NCBI RefSeq assembly: GCF_026745355.1
Contig: NC_079202.1
Location: 2,503,614 to 2,567,613, forward strand
From: Beta vulgaris subsp. vulgaris
Lineage: Eukaryota > Streptophyta > Magnoliopsida > Caryophyllales > Amaranthaceae
Length of the DNA: 64,000 nucleotides
Reading direction: 5' to 3'
How positions within the stretch are numbered: the stretch's first letter is position 1; each line of letters begins with the position of its first letter. The notes beneath the pieces are model-generated. The model did no database searches. It was not told where the DNA came from and worked only from the letters and a program-made list of their open reading frames with translations. Shown here one piece after another: positions 23,450 to 35,400 of this stretch. The translations under genes were made by a program, and so were the position numbers.

Positions 23450-24100
23450 CTAGGGGGTTCGACCGCCGCCTGAGCCATCGCGCTCCTCTCGGTTGCCATC
23501 GACCCCCTCCCCTTCCCCATTTCCTGCTGTTTTTCGGTTTTTAGTAGCCTAAGTTGGAGGCGCAGCAAAGGGTAGCCGCGAAGTCGCCGCTGCAGTTTGC
23601 CGTTGTGGGTCAGGGGTGGTGGTTTTAATGAGGGAAACCATGCTTCGCCGCCATTTATCGGTCAAATCTAGGGGGCTCGACCATTGCCCGAGCCACCGCG
23701 CTCCTCTCGGTGGCCATCGAGCCCTCCCCTTCCCCATTTCCTATTATTTTTCGATTTTTAGTAGCCTAAGTTCGAGGCGCAACAAAGGGTAGCCGCGAAG
23801 CCGCCGCTGCAGTTTGCCGTTGTGGGCCAGGGGTGGTGGTTCTAATGAGGAAAACCACGCTTCGCCGCCATTTGTCGGTCAAAGCTAGGGGGCTCGACCG
23901 CCGCCCGAGCCACCGCGCTCCTCTCGGTGGCCATCGAGCCCCTCCCCTTCCCCGTTTCCTGCTATTTTTCGGTTTTTAGTAGCCTAAGTTTGAGGCGTAG
24001 CAAAGGGTAACCGCGAAGCCGCCGCTGCAGTTTGCCATTATGGGCCACGGGGTGGTGGTTTTAATGAGGAAAACCACGCTTCGTCGCCGTCTGTCGGTTA
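23450..24100 (+). repeat. Three tandem copies of a GC-rich unit of about 217 bp
   Basis: Units start at 23450, 23668 and 23885, each with 'ctagggggctcgacc', 'gagccaccgcgctcctctcg', 'ccccttccccatttcctg', 'ttttagtagcctaagtt' and 'ccgctgcagtttgcc', and end near 'cgccgccatttgtcggtca'. The copies are roughly 90-95 percent alike by eye. The preceding 'gagagaaaaccctagcgtcc' and the GC-rich tandem structure resemble plant L1-type LINE 5' UTR promoter monomers; that is inference, because no ORF1 follows clearly. The downstream open frame at 24117-24380 is of unknown significance. Confidence 0.8.
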
Positions 24101-24513
24101 GGTTTTTGTTTGTATTTTGTTTTTTTCAACAAGTCCCAACTTTGTGATGGTTTCAGTCCTCTTTATGGGATATGTTAGTACCCCCTTCTTGATTGGTTTA
24201 TTAGTATTAGTTTTGGGTGTGTTTGCTGTGTCTAGTTCAATGGACACATATTTGGTAGGTTCGTCTTGTAGATTTGTGGAACTGGTGGAGCGTCGGTCTA
24301 GGGGTGCTGATCTCGAAAAGCAGTCATGTATGACCAATCCCAAGACTCAAAATGGATCTCTGATGAGGTGGATGTTATAAAGACATCTAATTACAGGATA
24401 TCGGAGCAGTTCTTCAATGGAGCTAATATGTCTAGAGTTTATAATACTTGTATTATTTTTCAAGTCTTTTTATAGGTTATCTGTAAACTTTTTATGTTTT
24501 ATAATTAATGGTA

Positions 24514-24790
24514 GGAAAAATTGACAGGAATAATCCCAACTTTCAGCTGTTTCTCAAAATAATCCCAACTTTAGATTATTCTAGAATAATCCTCACTTTG
24601 AGGGAATCTTCTCAAAATAAACCAAAGTATCACTTTTCTTGCATATGCTAATCCGTTTTAGGTCTATAATATATAGAAAATTAATAGTTCGGATTATTTT
24701 GAGAAAGTTGGAATTATTCTAAAATAATTCAAAATTGAGATTATTTTTAGAAGACTCGTGAAAGTTGAGATTATTCATGTCAATTTTTCC
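24514..24790. mobile_element. Mutator-like MITE with 9-bp target duplication (8/9)
   Basis: 277 bp. The left TIR 'ggaaaaattgacaggaataa' pairs with the right TIR 'tcatgtcaatttttcc'. The flanks are TTAATGGTA on the left and TTAATGATA on the right, matching 8 of 9. Internally it has repeated 'ataatcccaacttt' motifs in both orientations. It has no coding region. A 9-bp duplication and long TIRs indicate the Mutator superfamily. Confidence 0.75.
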
Positions 24791-25419
24791 TTAATGATAT
24801 CATCCCTTTCTTTATTCCTAAAAACAAAACAAAAAGTACCAAAAGAAATTTAGTCAGCCTAACATTAAGGACTAAAACCTTTTAAAGTTGACTTCATAAC
24901 AAGATTGCAAATGTGCGACTATTTTGAACTATGTCAACCACTTCTACCAAATCATGACCCCGCCTTATCAGCTACAAGCATAGGAGAATTCTTTCTTTGA
25001 CGTTGATCTATTATACAAGTTTACAACTGTAAGCAACTCATGTATGTGAGCATGCAACTTTGAAAGTCACTCAATCATCAAATGCAAGTGCATTTGCCAA
25101 TGACTATACAATTATACATACCTGTCCAAAATTTACTTTACTTGAAACCGGTTTAAAACCGACTAGAGAAAAGTGGATTTTGGATATAAGATTGTGAACT
25201 GAAATATGATTGTATCCAAACCTATCCTTTGAAATTGTAATTCGAAAATCTGATAACTTTCTAGCCAAAAGTACCTTCAAACATTAATATTGTTAGATGC
25301 TGCATGATATGTGTTTGATTTAGACATCATTAGTCTTATATGCACGCGATATGTGCGTTAATTTTAAAATTTACTATTTTATTATATACTTCATTTGTAC
25401 TATAATTATGACTACACTT
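24791..25419. other. Intergenic AT-rich stretch
   Basis: No open frame, repeat pair or RNA-like signal that I can support. Confidence 0.5.
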
Positions 25420-27015
25420 TTTTTTTTACCAAGGAAAGAAAAACTAGGCCAACCTCCTACCGTGGAGGTCAACCTAAAATGTCCTTTCGGACCAAGAGGA
25501 AAAAATCAATATCATAAGGAGGAAAGAAAAGGATGGGGGAGTTATAATGATGACCCTTTGCTGCCATAAAATCCGCTGCTCTATTGCCATCTCGGCCAAT
25601 ATGTCGAAAGTAGATCTCCGAAAATTCCGCAACCTCTTTACATACATCAGAAAAAATAGAGTCAATACACCAACAAACCTTATTAGTATTAGACATGGCT
25701 TATAACTTCACTATTATCTCCTTCAACAATACCTTTATTCAGATTAAGACTTCTACCACAACGAATTGCCTCCCTGGCTACCCAAGCCTTAACTTGGAGG
25801 ATCGAGAGCTCAGGGTTGATAGAATGAGCACCCGCACAAATCACCTCACCCAAATGATCGCGAATGACAAAGCCAATTGCCATAGTACCATCATTTCTCT
25901 TGGAACCATCAAAATTCGCAATCACTGTCCGGGGGGGGGGGGAGACCAAGAAGTTATCTTGGGCGAAGAACTAAAGGAAGAGGGCCTAGAAATAAAATTG
26001 GAGGGAAGAAGAAGTTTCCTTTCCATATCTTGAGCACCATTCCAATACCGAAGGAAATTAGTAATACGACTAGCCGTAGCAAAGGCAATATAGAGGATGT
26101 CTCTAAACACATATTGATTCTTTATGTCGCGTTACCGAGGGCCTCGTTTCAAAAAAATACGCCGTTTAGGGGCTTTACCTGGACTAACCAATAAAAGGCC
26201 TAGAGCGGGAAGTGATCTTAGAAACCAATCGCGTTCCCTAGTGAACCAAATAAACCACCAAAAAATAGCTAGCTTGGCAGTGCCTTCCAGACCTAGAGAA
26301 TCTTTAACCATTATAATGATATTTCTAGAAAACAAATCCAAAGGGGGACTGGGAAAAGTTGGCTAGGAATCCATCGATTGAAGAATATTAAAGGAATTTG
26401 TAGTATAATCGCAATGGATGAAAAGATGGGAAAGCGTTTCTATATTCATATCACACAAAACACATTACTGGGGAGTAAAAATATGGCTTCTTTCAAGTCT
26501 ATCCTTGGTAGGAAGATAGTTATTAAAGATTTTCCAAAGGAAGAAGTTGACTTTTGGAGGAACATTAATGTTCCGAATCCAATTAAAATCCACTTTATCT
26601 TTAAGGCCACTACCTTGCAACAAATGGGATTCCGATTTAACGGAAAAAGTCTCATCCTTTGTAAGACCCCAAATACTTTTATCCGAAGTCGAATAATTTG
26701 GAATATAAACTGCTTTGATACTGTTCACAATAGAATTAGGAAGAAAAGAACTCAACAACTGAGTGTTGCAACTTGTACCATTTAAAATCACATCCTGGAC
26801 TTTATGGGTAGAAAGACTAGAAGGGGGCTAATAATTTTATTGATAGAGTAAGGAAAAACCCAATTATCCTCCCAAAAGTCAATTTGAGACCCATCCCCAA
26901 CAATCCATCTAAGACCTTTTGCAAATTATGATCTAACGGACACAAGTTTTTTCCATTGCCACGAAGCTAAAACATGAGTCTTGACTTTCACAATATCTTG
27001 ATATTTAACATGTTT
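25420..27015 (-). pseudogene. LINE (L1-type) ORF2 3' fragment with RNase H and A-tail
   Basis: Read on the minus strand from about 27015 down. First is the LINE segment around RWIVGDGSQIDFWEDNW (about 26930-26870). Next is the zinc-binding RT-associated domain (about 26790-26440) with WIRNINVPPKVNFFLWKIF and a CVLCDMNIETLSHLF-type motif. Then comes RNase H at 25949-25470: NFDGSKRNDGTMAIGF carries the first Asp, AWVAREAI the Glu, EGDNSEV the second Asp, and GNRAADFMA the last Asp. A T-run at about 25420-25430 on the plus strand is the A-tail. Frameshifts and stops break the frame and the RT core is missing. The RNase H catalytic residues are retained in this dead copy. Confidence 0.8.
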
Positions 27016-27029
27016 TTTATCGACAATCT

Positions 27030-28318
27030 GGACTCAAAGATTATTTGGGTTCGAAATTAGCTTTTGTAAAAGTTTCATTTGAAGAGCTTTATTTATACTA
27101 GCATTTCGAAATCTCATACTCAAAAATATTATACTCATGATAAGTAATTCATGTTTAAATTCATGATTAAGTTCATGTGATAAGTTACTTATTGGTTGGT
27201 TATGAGAAAGTTCAAGCATAAGAATAAGTGAAGATACTAGTATACTCTTTGTACAAGATCAAGATACATTATGTAGGTAGATCTTTTGAAATGTGATTTT
27301 ATGTGGTAAAGTTGTTTATTGATTCAATGGTTGGATTGAATTTGGAAATTTGGTTTAAAATGGTTTCAATATTTTAATCTTGAAAGTGAAAAGAAGGAAT
27401 AATTTTATCAATCATTTTTATATAAAAGTCTTGTTATCCTCTTTGGAAAATTAAATTATTTTTACAATGACGAGTTTGATTGGTTTTTATGAACTTTGAA
27501 TGTTCAAAAAGTTATTTATGACAAAAGGAAATAATTATATAATTTACAAGTTATATTATTATTATGTAAGTCATATTATTATTATTACCGCTTCCACTTG
27601 ATTAACATCAAGAAGGGTTTACTCAAGATTTACATGTCATATTATTATTATTACCGTTTGATTAACATTAAGAAGAGTTTATTCTTTAAAATCCACTTGT
27701 TGGCAATTATTGTTACCCATTAATATAGATCCGTGATGGGATGACTAGCTTGGGGGTGTGCACAGTTACGAAAAGGAAGGGGAGATAAGAAGATGAATTA
27801 TTTTCAAGATTATTTTAATCCAAGTTATTTGAAAAGAGTTTGTTCTTAAAGGTTAAAGTGTTTAGAAAGAGTTTATTCTGAAAGAGTTATTCTTGAATTA
27901 TTAGTGATGAAGTTTTCGAAATGTAAATTGTTACGAACTAAAAAATTTGTTACTTATCTAATACATTTCGTACTCAGTTTTATACTGACGCATATTTCCT
28001 TTTTCCTATTATTTGAATTTGCCTGTTTACAGGTAAGCAATTATGTAGGTGAATTTTGGATGTGCATGGGAGTATATGAGGAAGGGGATCTTCACCTAGA
28101 TTAGGGTGTTTTATTTATTTTGGATTTTGAGACAATATTTACTTTTATTAATAAAGAATTTTATCATTTTTGGTTAAAGTCTTCCGTTGTAAGCTGTTTT
28201 GTTAGTTAGTAGTTGGTTGCCGAAAGCGTGTTAGTCATGTGGCAGTAATACTCCAAAATTACTCAAATATTATTTACTAAATTATTTATTTAAAAGTGAG
28301 TAATTTAGGGGTGTTGCA
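27030..28318 (+). mobile_element. Candidate solo LTR (Gypsy-like), borders uncertain
   Basis: This non-coding block follows the broken 5' side of the minus-strand LINE fragment. It ends 'aatttaggggtgttgca', which resembles the GGGGTGTTACA ends of Gypsy LTRs. An internal 'gggatgactagcttgggggtgtgcacagt' stretch and a T-rich tail are LTR-like. A possible start is 'tggactcaaag' at 27030, after CAATC; the bases after the end read CAAAT, so no clean target duplication was seen. Short frames within it are not genes. Confidence 0.4.
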
Positions 28319-28532
28319 CAAATTCCTATTTCTTATTCCATTTACTTGGAAAACAAAATCGAATTATAATATAATAAGGTATAAAAAGTAGGTTGTATAG
28401 TTAAATTATAATTGTAGGCTTACCCAAACTATATATTTCTGGGAATAATATTATTCGTTTAATAAAAATACTTTCAACCTTATTCTTTATATTTTCTTAT
28501 TTATAAAAAACAACTCCCAAAAATATGGAGTA

Positions 28533-29430
28533 TTACAAGATGCATCCGAGAAAAGCTTCAAAGCTTAAAGCATGATATATATATGGAATCAAATCACCTT
28601 TGCAACACATAATCAAATTATCAGCAAAGCAAAGGTGAGTAAGCTTCAATGACTTGCATCTAGGATGATAATGAAATTCAGGCAAATTTCCAATATTTCT
28701 CAAAATCCTAGAAAGATATTCCATACTGATAACAAACAAAAGAGAAGGCATGAGATCACCCTGTCTCAAACTCCTTCTAGAAGAGAATACCCATGAAGAG
28801 AGCCATTAATCATCAATGAGAAAGTAGGAATTGTGACACAAACCATTACTAGTCTCATAAAACTCTCAGGGAATAAAAGACCTTGCAACATTTCTTCCCC
28901 CAAACCCTAGTCTACTGTATCGTGGGCTTTTTGTAAGTCTATTTTCATCAAAAAAAAAAAACTTGGGCTCACATTCTTCATCCCATAGTGCTTAACAAGG
29001 TCCTGAATGATCACGATGTTATGGACTATATACCTTTTGTGCACAAATCCTCCTTGGTTCTCATCAATAATCTCAGATAATATACTTCTCAGCCTATTAC
29101 TCAACACTTTTGTAATACACTAGTACAACACATTGCAGCAAGATATTGGTCCAAAATCACTAACATTTGTAGGTCACTTACTTTTAGGATTAAAGTTATG
29201 GCAGTAGAATTTACCTCTTCGAGAAGCTTTCATGATCTAAAAAAAATCCAACACTGCCTGAATAATGTCATCACTAACCACCTTCCATACATCTTTATAA
29301 AAATGAGCACGAAACTCATCAAGGTCAGGTGCCTTAATTAGCATCATCAATAGACATGAATGCAACCTTAACTTCATCAGCAGAGTAAGGGCTCTCCATG
29401 AAACATTTCTGCTCCTCTGTAATAACAAGA
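28533..29430 (-). pseudogene. LINE ORF2 reverse transcriptase remnant
   Basis: Contains an ENQGGFVHKRYIVHNI block, an MKIDLQKAHDTVD block (motif A, catalytic Asp kept), RQGDLMPSLLFVISMEYLSR, and HLCFADNLIM. In the last, the usual FADD catalytic pair reads FADN, so the second Asp is lost. Multiple frameshifts separate these pieces. An upstream DEFRAHFYKDVW segment belongs to the linker. This is a dead copy of an L1-type reverse transcriptase. Confidence 0.8.
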
Positions 29431-29452
29431 CCAGACTGCAGAATTTGCATAA

Positions 29453-30660
29453 CTAATGCTCTTCTATTTGAAAAAGTACTCCCAAGTAAATTATGATAGA
29501 AGTCAAGAAAAGCGTGGGAAACTGCTGCATGAGAATCTTGCCAATAACCATTTTGATAATAAATTGCATAAACCTGATTCTGAATTCTCTAGCTCTTATA
29601 ATTTGATGAAAAAGAGCTGTATTTTCATCACCAACTCTTATCATTTTTATTTTTAATTTGTTTCAAAAACTCAGTATAAATTTTATGTTTTATCCTGAAT
29701 CTAGCAACAACCCTCAATTCAGCATTAGCGAATTCCTGCTGCCCAGGATTAGAGTGCATGAGACTTTGAGCATTATGCATATCAAGCAGAGTTTTAGTGT
29801 ATGTTGCTTGCACATCACTAAACCCTTGCTTATTCAAATCTTTTAATTCCTTATTGACACTCTTGAGTCTTTGAACTACAGAAAATATTTTAGTACCCCT
29901 AACATGCACTTGCCAAGCATCTGAAACTCTTGTCATGAACTTATCATTATGCTTCCACATAGTAAGATACCTAAAAGGTTTTTTTATCGAAATCATTGCT
30001 TGGGTATACAGTGAGCAGCCTGCTGTATGATCAAAGGTGCCTTCATTCATAAAACCAACCTCAACATTGGAATAAAGAGCATGCAAGCCTAATTAGCCAT
30101 CGTTCTATCAATTTTCGGATAAACTCTTGCATACACTGAGTTAACATCAACCATATATCACACTCATGCATACACTGAGTTAACTTTTCAACTTCTTCTA
30201 TAAGGGTAACCAATCCTCTTTTCAACACTCATAACACAGATCATATCACCACAAATAACCTAAGGATCATTTGTGTTATTTTCCTTTAAAAACCGCCATA
30301 ACTAATTTCTCCTAGCTTGGTCATTAAAACCATACACAAAACTACAATAAAATACAAGCAAACCACTCAAAGGAGATACATGACAATGCATAGCTTGGCT
30401 TGATCCATGAAGTAAGTTGACATAAAATACTCTAGGCTTCCAAGCAATCATTACCCTGCTCCATCATCAAAAGCTAAATTGGAATTAAAACACCAACCTT
30501 CAAAAACTCTTTGGTAAAGACTTCCAAGGTTAGAAGCCTTCACCTTAGTTTCCAAGAGACCAACTAACCCAACAGTATGCTGATGAATAAAATTACTTAC
30601 ATCTAACTATTTTTTAGGGTTATTGATCCCTCGGACATTCCATGATAAAAGCCTATCCAT
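29453..30660 (-). pseudogene. LINE ORF2 endonuclease and linker remnant
   Basis: Starts at an ATG near 30658 with MDRLLSWNVRGINNPKK, followed by GLVGLLETKVKASNLGSLYQ. The Asn and Glu of these two motifs are typical of the APE-like endonuclease that nicks the target DNA. It continues through an open stretch at 30086-29628 (WKHNDKFMTRVSDAWQ, DLNKQGFSDVQ), the usual linker before RT. Stops occur at KK* and after GAG. Confidence 0.75.
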
Positions 30661-30730
30661 GGATTGTGGAAGAGTCCCCTCTTCCCACAATAATATCAAC
30701 TGATCCTCCCTGATCACCTAACCCAAACTG

Positions 30731-31713
30731 TTATGCCTCTATATTACCCTCATTCTCCTGAATTTCACCTCCTGCTACATTTACCAACATATCAAATGCA
30801 TTGGTAATGACAATGGGTCGAACAACAGCAGCTTTCAATTTGATAGGCTTAAGAGCTTTCTGAAAACCATCTACATCAATAACATTTTTAACTAAATTTT
30901 GTTGCACTACTGAAATTTTTATTGGTGATTTTGGAACTAACACCAGAGAATTAGGAAACACCTGATCCATTTTAACATGAACTAAAATTCTAGCAAATTG
31001 AACCCCGTCTCTCTTCTTTGTAGCTTCATCACACTACACAAGGTCACCAATTTATGTTACAATCTTGAAAAGAGACTTTTCACCCCAATATTTCAAGCCA
31101 ATCTTAACTTGGATCCATATAGGAAGAAAACGAATCTCCTCCTTCTTAAGTCCATGTCCTGAGACCAAGCTTTCATGATAACTCGTTTATGATTAAAAAA
31201 AAATGTTCCACCTAAGACTTGATCTCTAGAATCCACAGCAAGAAACCGCACAATAAACATGCCTATTCTCACCGTTAATATTACAACTTCATCAACATTC
31301 CATTTTTTTTTCAAATCCGCCTTATGAAACCCTCCATAACCTGAATTGGTCGATTTGCCCTAATGATATACTTCCTCCGTTTCTTTTTACTTGCAACAGT
31401 TTGACTTTTACACTATTCACCAACTCTACTTAATTTATGTTTGGTGATTTATAGTTAAGGAAAAATATATTCATGTGGGATCTTGTTGGATTCGTATGAA
31501 TTTATATTTTCCGAATATATACTTTTTATAATTTTTATTTATCGGTAATTAAACTTATTGATGGTTGAAATTATGCATTGGCAAGCGTGAAAGTCAAACT
31601 GTTGCAAGTAAAAAGAAACAGAGGAAGTAACATACAATCGACGAATTCCAGAAATCAATTTCATCTTGAATATCAGTCAATTCTATTTTGACAATTTCAG
31701 GATTACGAGTTTC
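30731..31713 (-). pseudogene. LINE ORF1 remnant with DUF4283-like domain
   Basis: Minus-strand pieces: IELTDIQDEIDFWNSSIVCY (before the MITE), then ANRPIQVMEGFIRRI, VVILTVRIGMFIVRFLAVDS, MKAWSQDMDLRRRRF, and ILVHVKMDQVFPNSLVLV with a Lys-rich tail. The pattern (MF-VRF ... WSQDMDL) matches the DUF4283 domain of plant LINE ORF1 proteins, thought to bind nucleic acid. The same domain occurs at 47940-48197 on the plus strand, so both LINEs are related. It is broken by a MITE, a frameshift and stops. Confidence 0.75.
31371..31627. mobile_element. Stowaway MITE inside the reverse LINE ORF1
   Basis: 257 bp, 'cttcctccgtttctttttac' to 'gtaaaaagaaacagaggaag', with TA on both sides. The TIR stays strong for about 35 bp ('gcaacagtttgactttt' against 'aaagtcaaactgttgc'). 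Removing it and one TA rejoins the LINE ORF1 reading (…IVCY followed by IIRANRP). Confidence 0.9.
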
Positions 31714-32186
31714 AATAGTGTAAAAGATGCCTTGAATTGTTGTGCTTAGAAGATGTTCGTCGAAATGCACAAGAGAAAAGTTGTGAGAGTGCAGCTCGAA
31801 AACCCGGGGGCGCGGGCTCAACCTCGCGGGCGGGCATAACATTTTTTGAGAATGAGGATGGCTGGCCGCGGGCGCGGGGTACACCCTGCGGGATGGGCGT
31901 TGCGAGTCGGGAAGAACGCGGAAAACGCGTTTTTAGCCGTTTAGTCTAAATAGGTTATTTTAACCCATCTTTTACACTACGAAAAATGCTCTATTCTCTC
32001 TGTAATCTGTTCTACTCACATAATAAAATATTCTCCCTCTCTCTGCCATGGATGTAGCCAAATTGGTGAACCACGTAAATCTGTTGTCTGTTTTTATTGG
32101 TTTTTGCATTCATAATTTGTTTCTCTCTCACGTCTGTTATAACAAATTGGTATCAAGAGCATTGGTGATCGATCTGTGTGAGAAAG

Positions 32187-32964
32187 ATGTCTGGGATGAA
32201 TGTCAAAATTGATAAATTTACTGGGAGGAATAGTTTTAGTCTGTGGCAAATCAAGATGCGGGCTTTACTGAAGCAACAGGGGTTGTGGGCACCGTTGGCC
32301 AAGAAGGCAACGGATTCAGTTACCGCTGAGATGGAAATTCTGGAGGAAAAAGCGCATTCAACAATTATGGTGTGTCTGTCTGACGACATAATTACTGAAG
32401 TTGCGGAGCAGGATACTGCTGCTGGTCTGTGGTTGCAGCTAGAGAGCTTGTACATGACGAAATCTCTAACCAACAAGTTGCTTTTGAAGCAACGTCTGTT
32501 CAGCCTACGTATGCAGGAAGGTACGTCTCTAAGAGATCACTTAGATAAATTAAATACCATCTTGCTAGATCTGCGAAATATTGATGTTAAAGTAGATGAT
32601 GAGGATGCTGCTTTAATATTGTTGGTATCTTTGCCTATGTCATATGAGAATTTTGTGGTCATGTATGGGTAAAGATAGTTTGTCGTTAGAAGAAGTAAGA
32701 TCTGCTCTGCATCTAGAGAAGTCGTCACAGGCTCTGGGTACTAGTACAGAGAATCAGACATCTGGATTAGTAGTTACTGGAGGGAAGGGACAAAAGAAAT
32801 ATGGTAAAAAGAAAACGAACTTTAAAAATTCGAATTCTAAGGGTCCTAAAACTACTGATATCTGTAATTACTGTAAGGAGAAGGGACACTGGAAGAATGA
32901 ATGTCCTAAGAAAAAGAAACACAGGACAAAAGTGAAGTTCTGCTTTGGCAGAAACTGGAGGTGA
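32187..32964 (+). pseudogene. gag: Copia gag with zinc knuckle (frameshifted)
   Basis: Starts at ATG 32187 with MSGMNVKIDKFTGRN and SFSLWQIKMRALLKQQGL. This matches the UBN2-type gag of TNT1-like Copia elements, which forms the virus-like particle. It continues through LESLYMTKSLTNKLLLKQRL to about 32672, where a frameshift occurs, and resumes at 32644-32964. The CCHC knuckle CNYCKEKGHWKNECPKK lies at about 32862-32915 and would package RNA. The frame shifts again downstream. The GTG codon at 32178 is in frame but unlikely to be the start. Confidence 0.85.
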
Positions 32965-34271
32965 TTCTGAGGAAATCTGGCCCTAGTAGTTAATAGCCAG
33001 TCATATTGTAGGGATGTGTGGGTTCTTGATTCTGGGGCATCGTATCATATAGTCCATGCAGGGAGTGGTTTTCAACTTACAAGCAGATAGATGGGGGCAA
33101 TGTTTCTATGGCCAACAGTGCTGCCTGCAAAGTAGTTGGAATAGGCTCTATAAGGGTGAGGACTCATGATGGTACATTCTGTACCTTGAACGAAGTTAGG
33201 CATGTTCCATTAATGACAAAGAATCTATCTTTGAGTCTACTAGATAGCAAGGGTTCAGTTTTCAAGGTGAAGGTGGAGCTATAGATGTCTACAAGGTTCA
33301 AAGGTGGTTCTGAAAGGTATTAAAGTTGGTAACTTATATATTCTTCAGGGGTCTACTGTGACAGGTTCTGCTGCTATTGCATCATCTGAGATTCACAAGG
33401 AGGAGTTGACCAAGTTGTGGCATATGAGACTTGGGCACATGGGTGAAAGAGGGATGCAAATTCTGTCAAAAAGGGATCTTCTATGTGGGCACAAGGTGCA
33501 GAACCTAGAGTTTTGTGAACACTGTGTGTTTGGGAAGCTTCATCGCAGCAAGTTTCCAAAGGCGGTTCATACAACAAAAGGTACACTTGATTATATTTAC
33601 TCTGATTGTTGGGGACCTTCCCAGTTGCATCTATTGGAGGTCACAGGTATTTTGTGTCTATGATTGATGATTATTCAAGAATGACTTGGGTGATTATGAT
33701 GAAGCATAAAAGTGATGCTTCAAGAATTTCAAACAGTGGAAGGTTTTAGTGGAAAATCAAGTTGAAAGGAAAGTCAAAAGGCTCGAACTGATAATGGTCT
33801 GGAGTTCTGTTGGTCTGAGTTCGATGAGTTCTGTAAAAATGAAGGGATTGCTCGCCATCATACTGTTAGAAATACGCCACAATAGAATGGAGTTGCAGAA
33901 CGCATGAATCAGACATTGTGGAGAGGCAAGGTGCATGCTCTCAAATGCTGGGATGGCTAGGAGGTTTTGGCAGAAGCTGTAAGTACAGCTTGTATCTGAT
34001 CAATCGGGGACCCCCATACAGGTATTGACTGCAAGACACCTTATGAGGTGTGGTCTGGTAAGCTGCAGATTACTCTTTGTTGAGAATTTTTGGTTCCACT
34101 GTCTATTATCATGTAAATGAGGGAAAATTAGAACCTAGAGCTAAGAAGGGTGTATTTGTGGGTTTTGGGAGTGGAGTTAAGGGCTATAGAGTATGGTCAC
34201 CTTCTGAAAATCGTGTCATACTTAGTAGGAATGTAATATTTGATGAAAATTCCATGCTTAACTCCCTGTAA
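32965..34271 (+). pseudogene. Copia protease and integrase remnant
   Basis: At about 33014 the frame reads WVLDSGASYHI, with the protease Asp-Ser-Gly. The GAG-pre-integrase segment LWHMRLGHMGERGMQILSK (33416-33475) and CEHCVFGKLHRSKF form the HHCC zinc site. Core integrase pieces follow: YSDCWGP (33600), ARTDNGLEF (33783) and a TVRNTPQ*NGVAER stretch with a stop. The C-terminal part at 34077-34271 reads LRIFGSTVYYHVNEGKLEPR and GVFVGFGSGVKGYRVWSP. At least four frameshifts or stops are seen, so no active integrase can be made. Confidence 0.8.
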
Positions 34272-34279
34272 AGTCTACT

Positions 34280-35400
34280 ATGGGGTCTGTCAGTGGAGAT
34301 GTTGATAAACAGGTGGAGCTGCAAGTCACTCAGGCTGAGAGTGGATCACAACGCCAAGGTGGAGAAAATCAACATGAAGAAGAGCCATCTAGCTATCAAC
34401 CATCTGAAATTCATCAACCAAGCATAGCACTTGATAGAGCTAGAAGAGTTGGTGTGGGGCCTCCAAAGAGGTATGGTTTTGAAGATATGGTGGCCTATGC
34501 ACTTCAGGTTGCTGAGGAGGTGGAGGTTGAAAATAATGAGCCATCCACGAAGTGATTCTACTTTATGGCTTGCTGCGATGGGAGATGAGATGGAGTCTCT
34601 CGATAAAAACCAGACTTCGGAGTTAGTCAAACGTCCTAAGGAGAGGAAGATTGTGACATGCAAATGGGTCTTCAAAGAAAGAAAGGGTCTTCACCTACTG
34701 AGGGGGTTAAGTATAAAGCTCGGGTTGTTGCAAGAGGGTTCACACAAAGGGAAGGGGTAGATTATAATGAGATTTTCTCACCGTAGTCAGACATACTTCC
34801 ATCAGGGTGCTACTAGCAATGGTTGCACATCAGGATCTTGAACTTGAGCAACTAGATGTGAAAACAGCTTTCCTACATGGGGAGTTGGAAGAAGAGATTT
34901 ATATGACACAACCAGATGGGTTCCAAGTTCCGGGAAAAGAAGACTATGTTTGCAGATTGAAGAAGTCCTTGTATGGGCTAAAGCAGTCTCCTAGGCAGTG
35001 GTATAAGCGGTTTGACAGCTACATGATTGAGTTGGGCTACAACAGAAGTGAGTATGATTGTTGTAAATACCATAACAAGTGGTGATGGTTCTTTCATATA
35101 TCTGGTTCTGTATGTAGATGATATGCTTATAGCTGCTAAGAGTAAGTCTGATATTCAGAGGTTGAAGGGTCTTCTCAGTGCTGAGTTTGAGATGAAGGAT
35201 TTGGGTGCTGCAAAGAAGATTTTGGGGATGGAGATCTATAGGGAAAGAGTCAGAAGAAACTTTTCTTGTCACAGAAAGGTTATATTCAGAAGATTCTTCA
35301 AGGTTTGGCATGACAACTGCAAAGCCTATAGACACTCCAAGTGCTTTAAATAATCATTTGTCTGTGGCTTTTGCACCCAAAACTGCTGAGGAGAAGGAGT
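34280..35400 (+). pseudogene. Copia reverse transcriptase remnant
   Basis: A Gln/Glu-rich linker (34280-34500) is followed by MGDEMESLDKNQT, CKWVFKERKG, then LEQLDVKTAFLHGELEEEIY with the motif A Asp (34850), YGLKQSPRQWY (34973), and LYVDDMLIAAKSKSDI with the catalytic YVDD (35110). Four frames are used in turn, showing indels near 34560, 34690, 35065 and 35240. The catalytic residues themselves are intact. Confidence 0.88.

Noticed and set aside
26378..26785. Plus-strand open frame of 135 codons
   Set aside because: It is the antisense shadow of the LINE zinc/RT-associated region on the minus strand.
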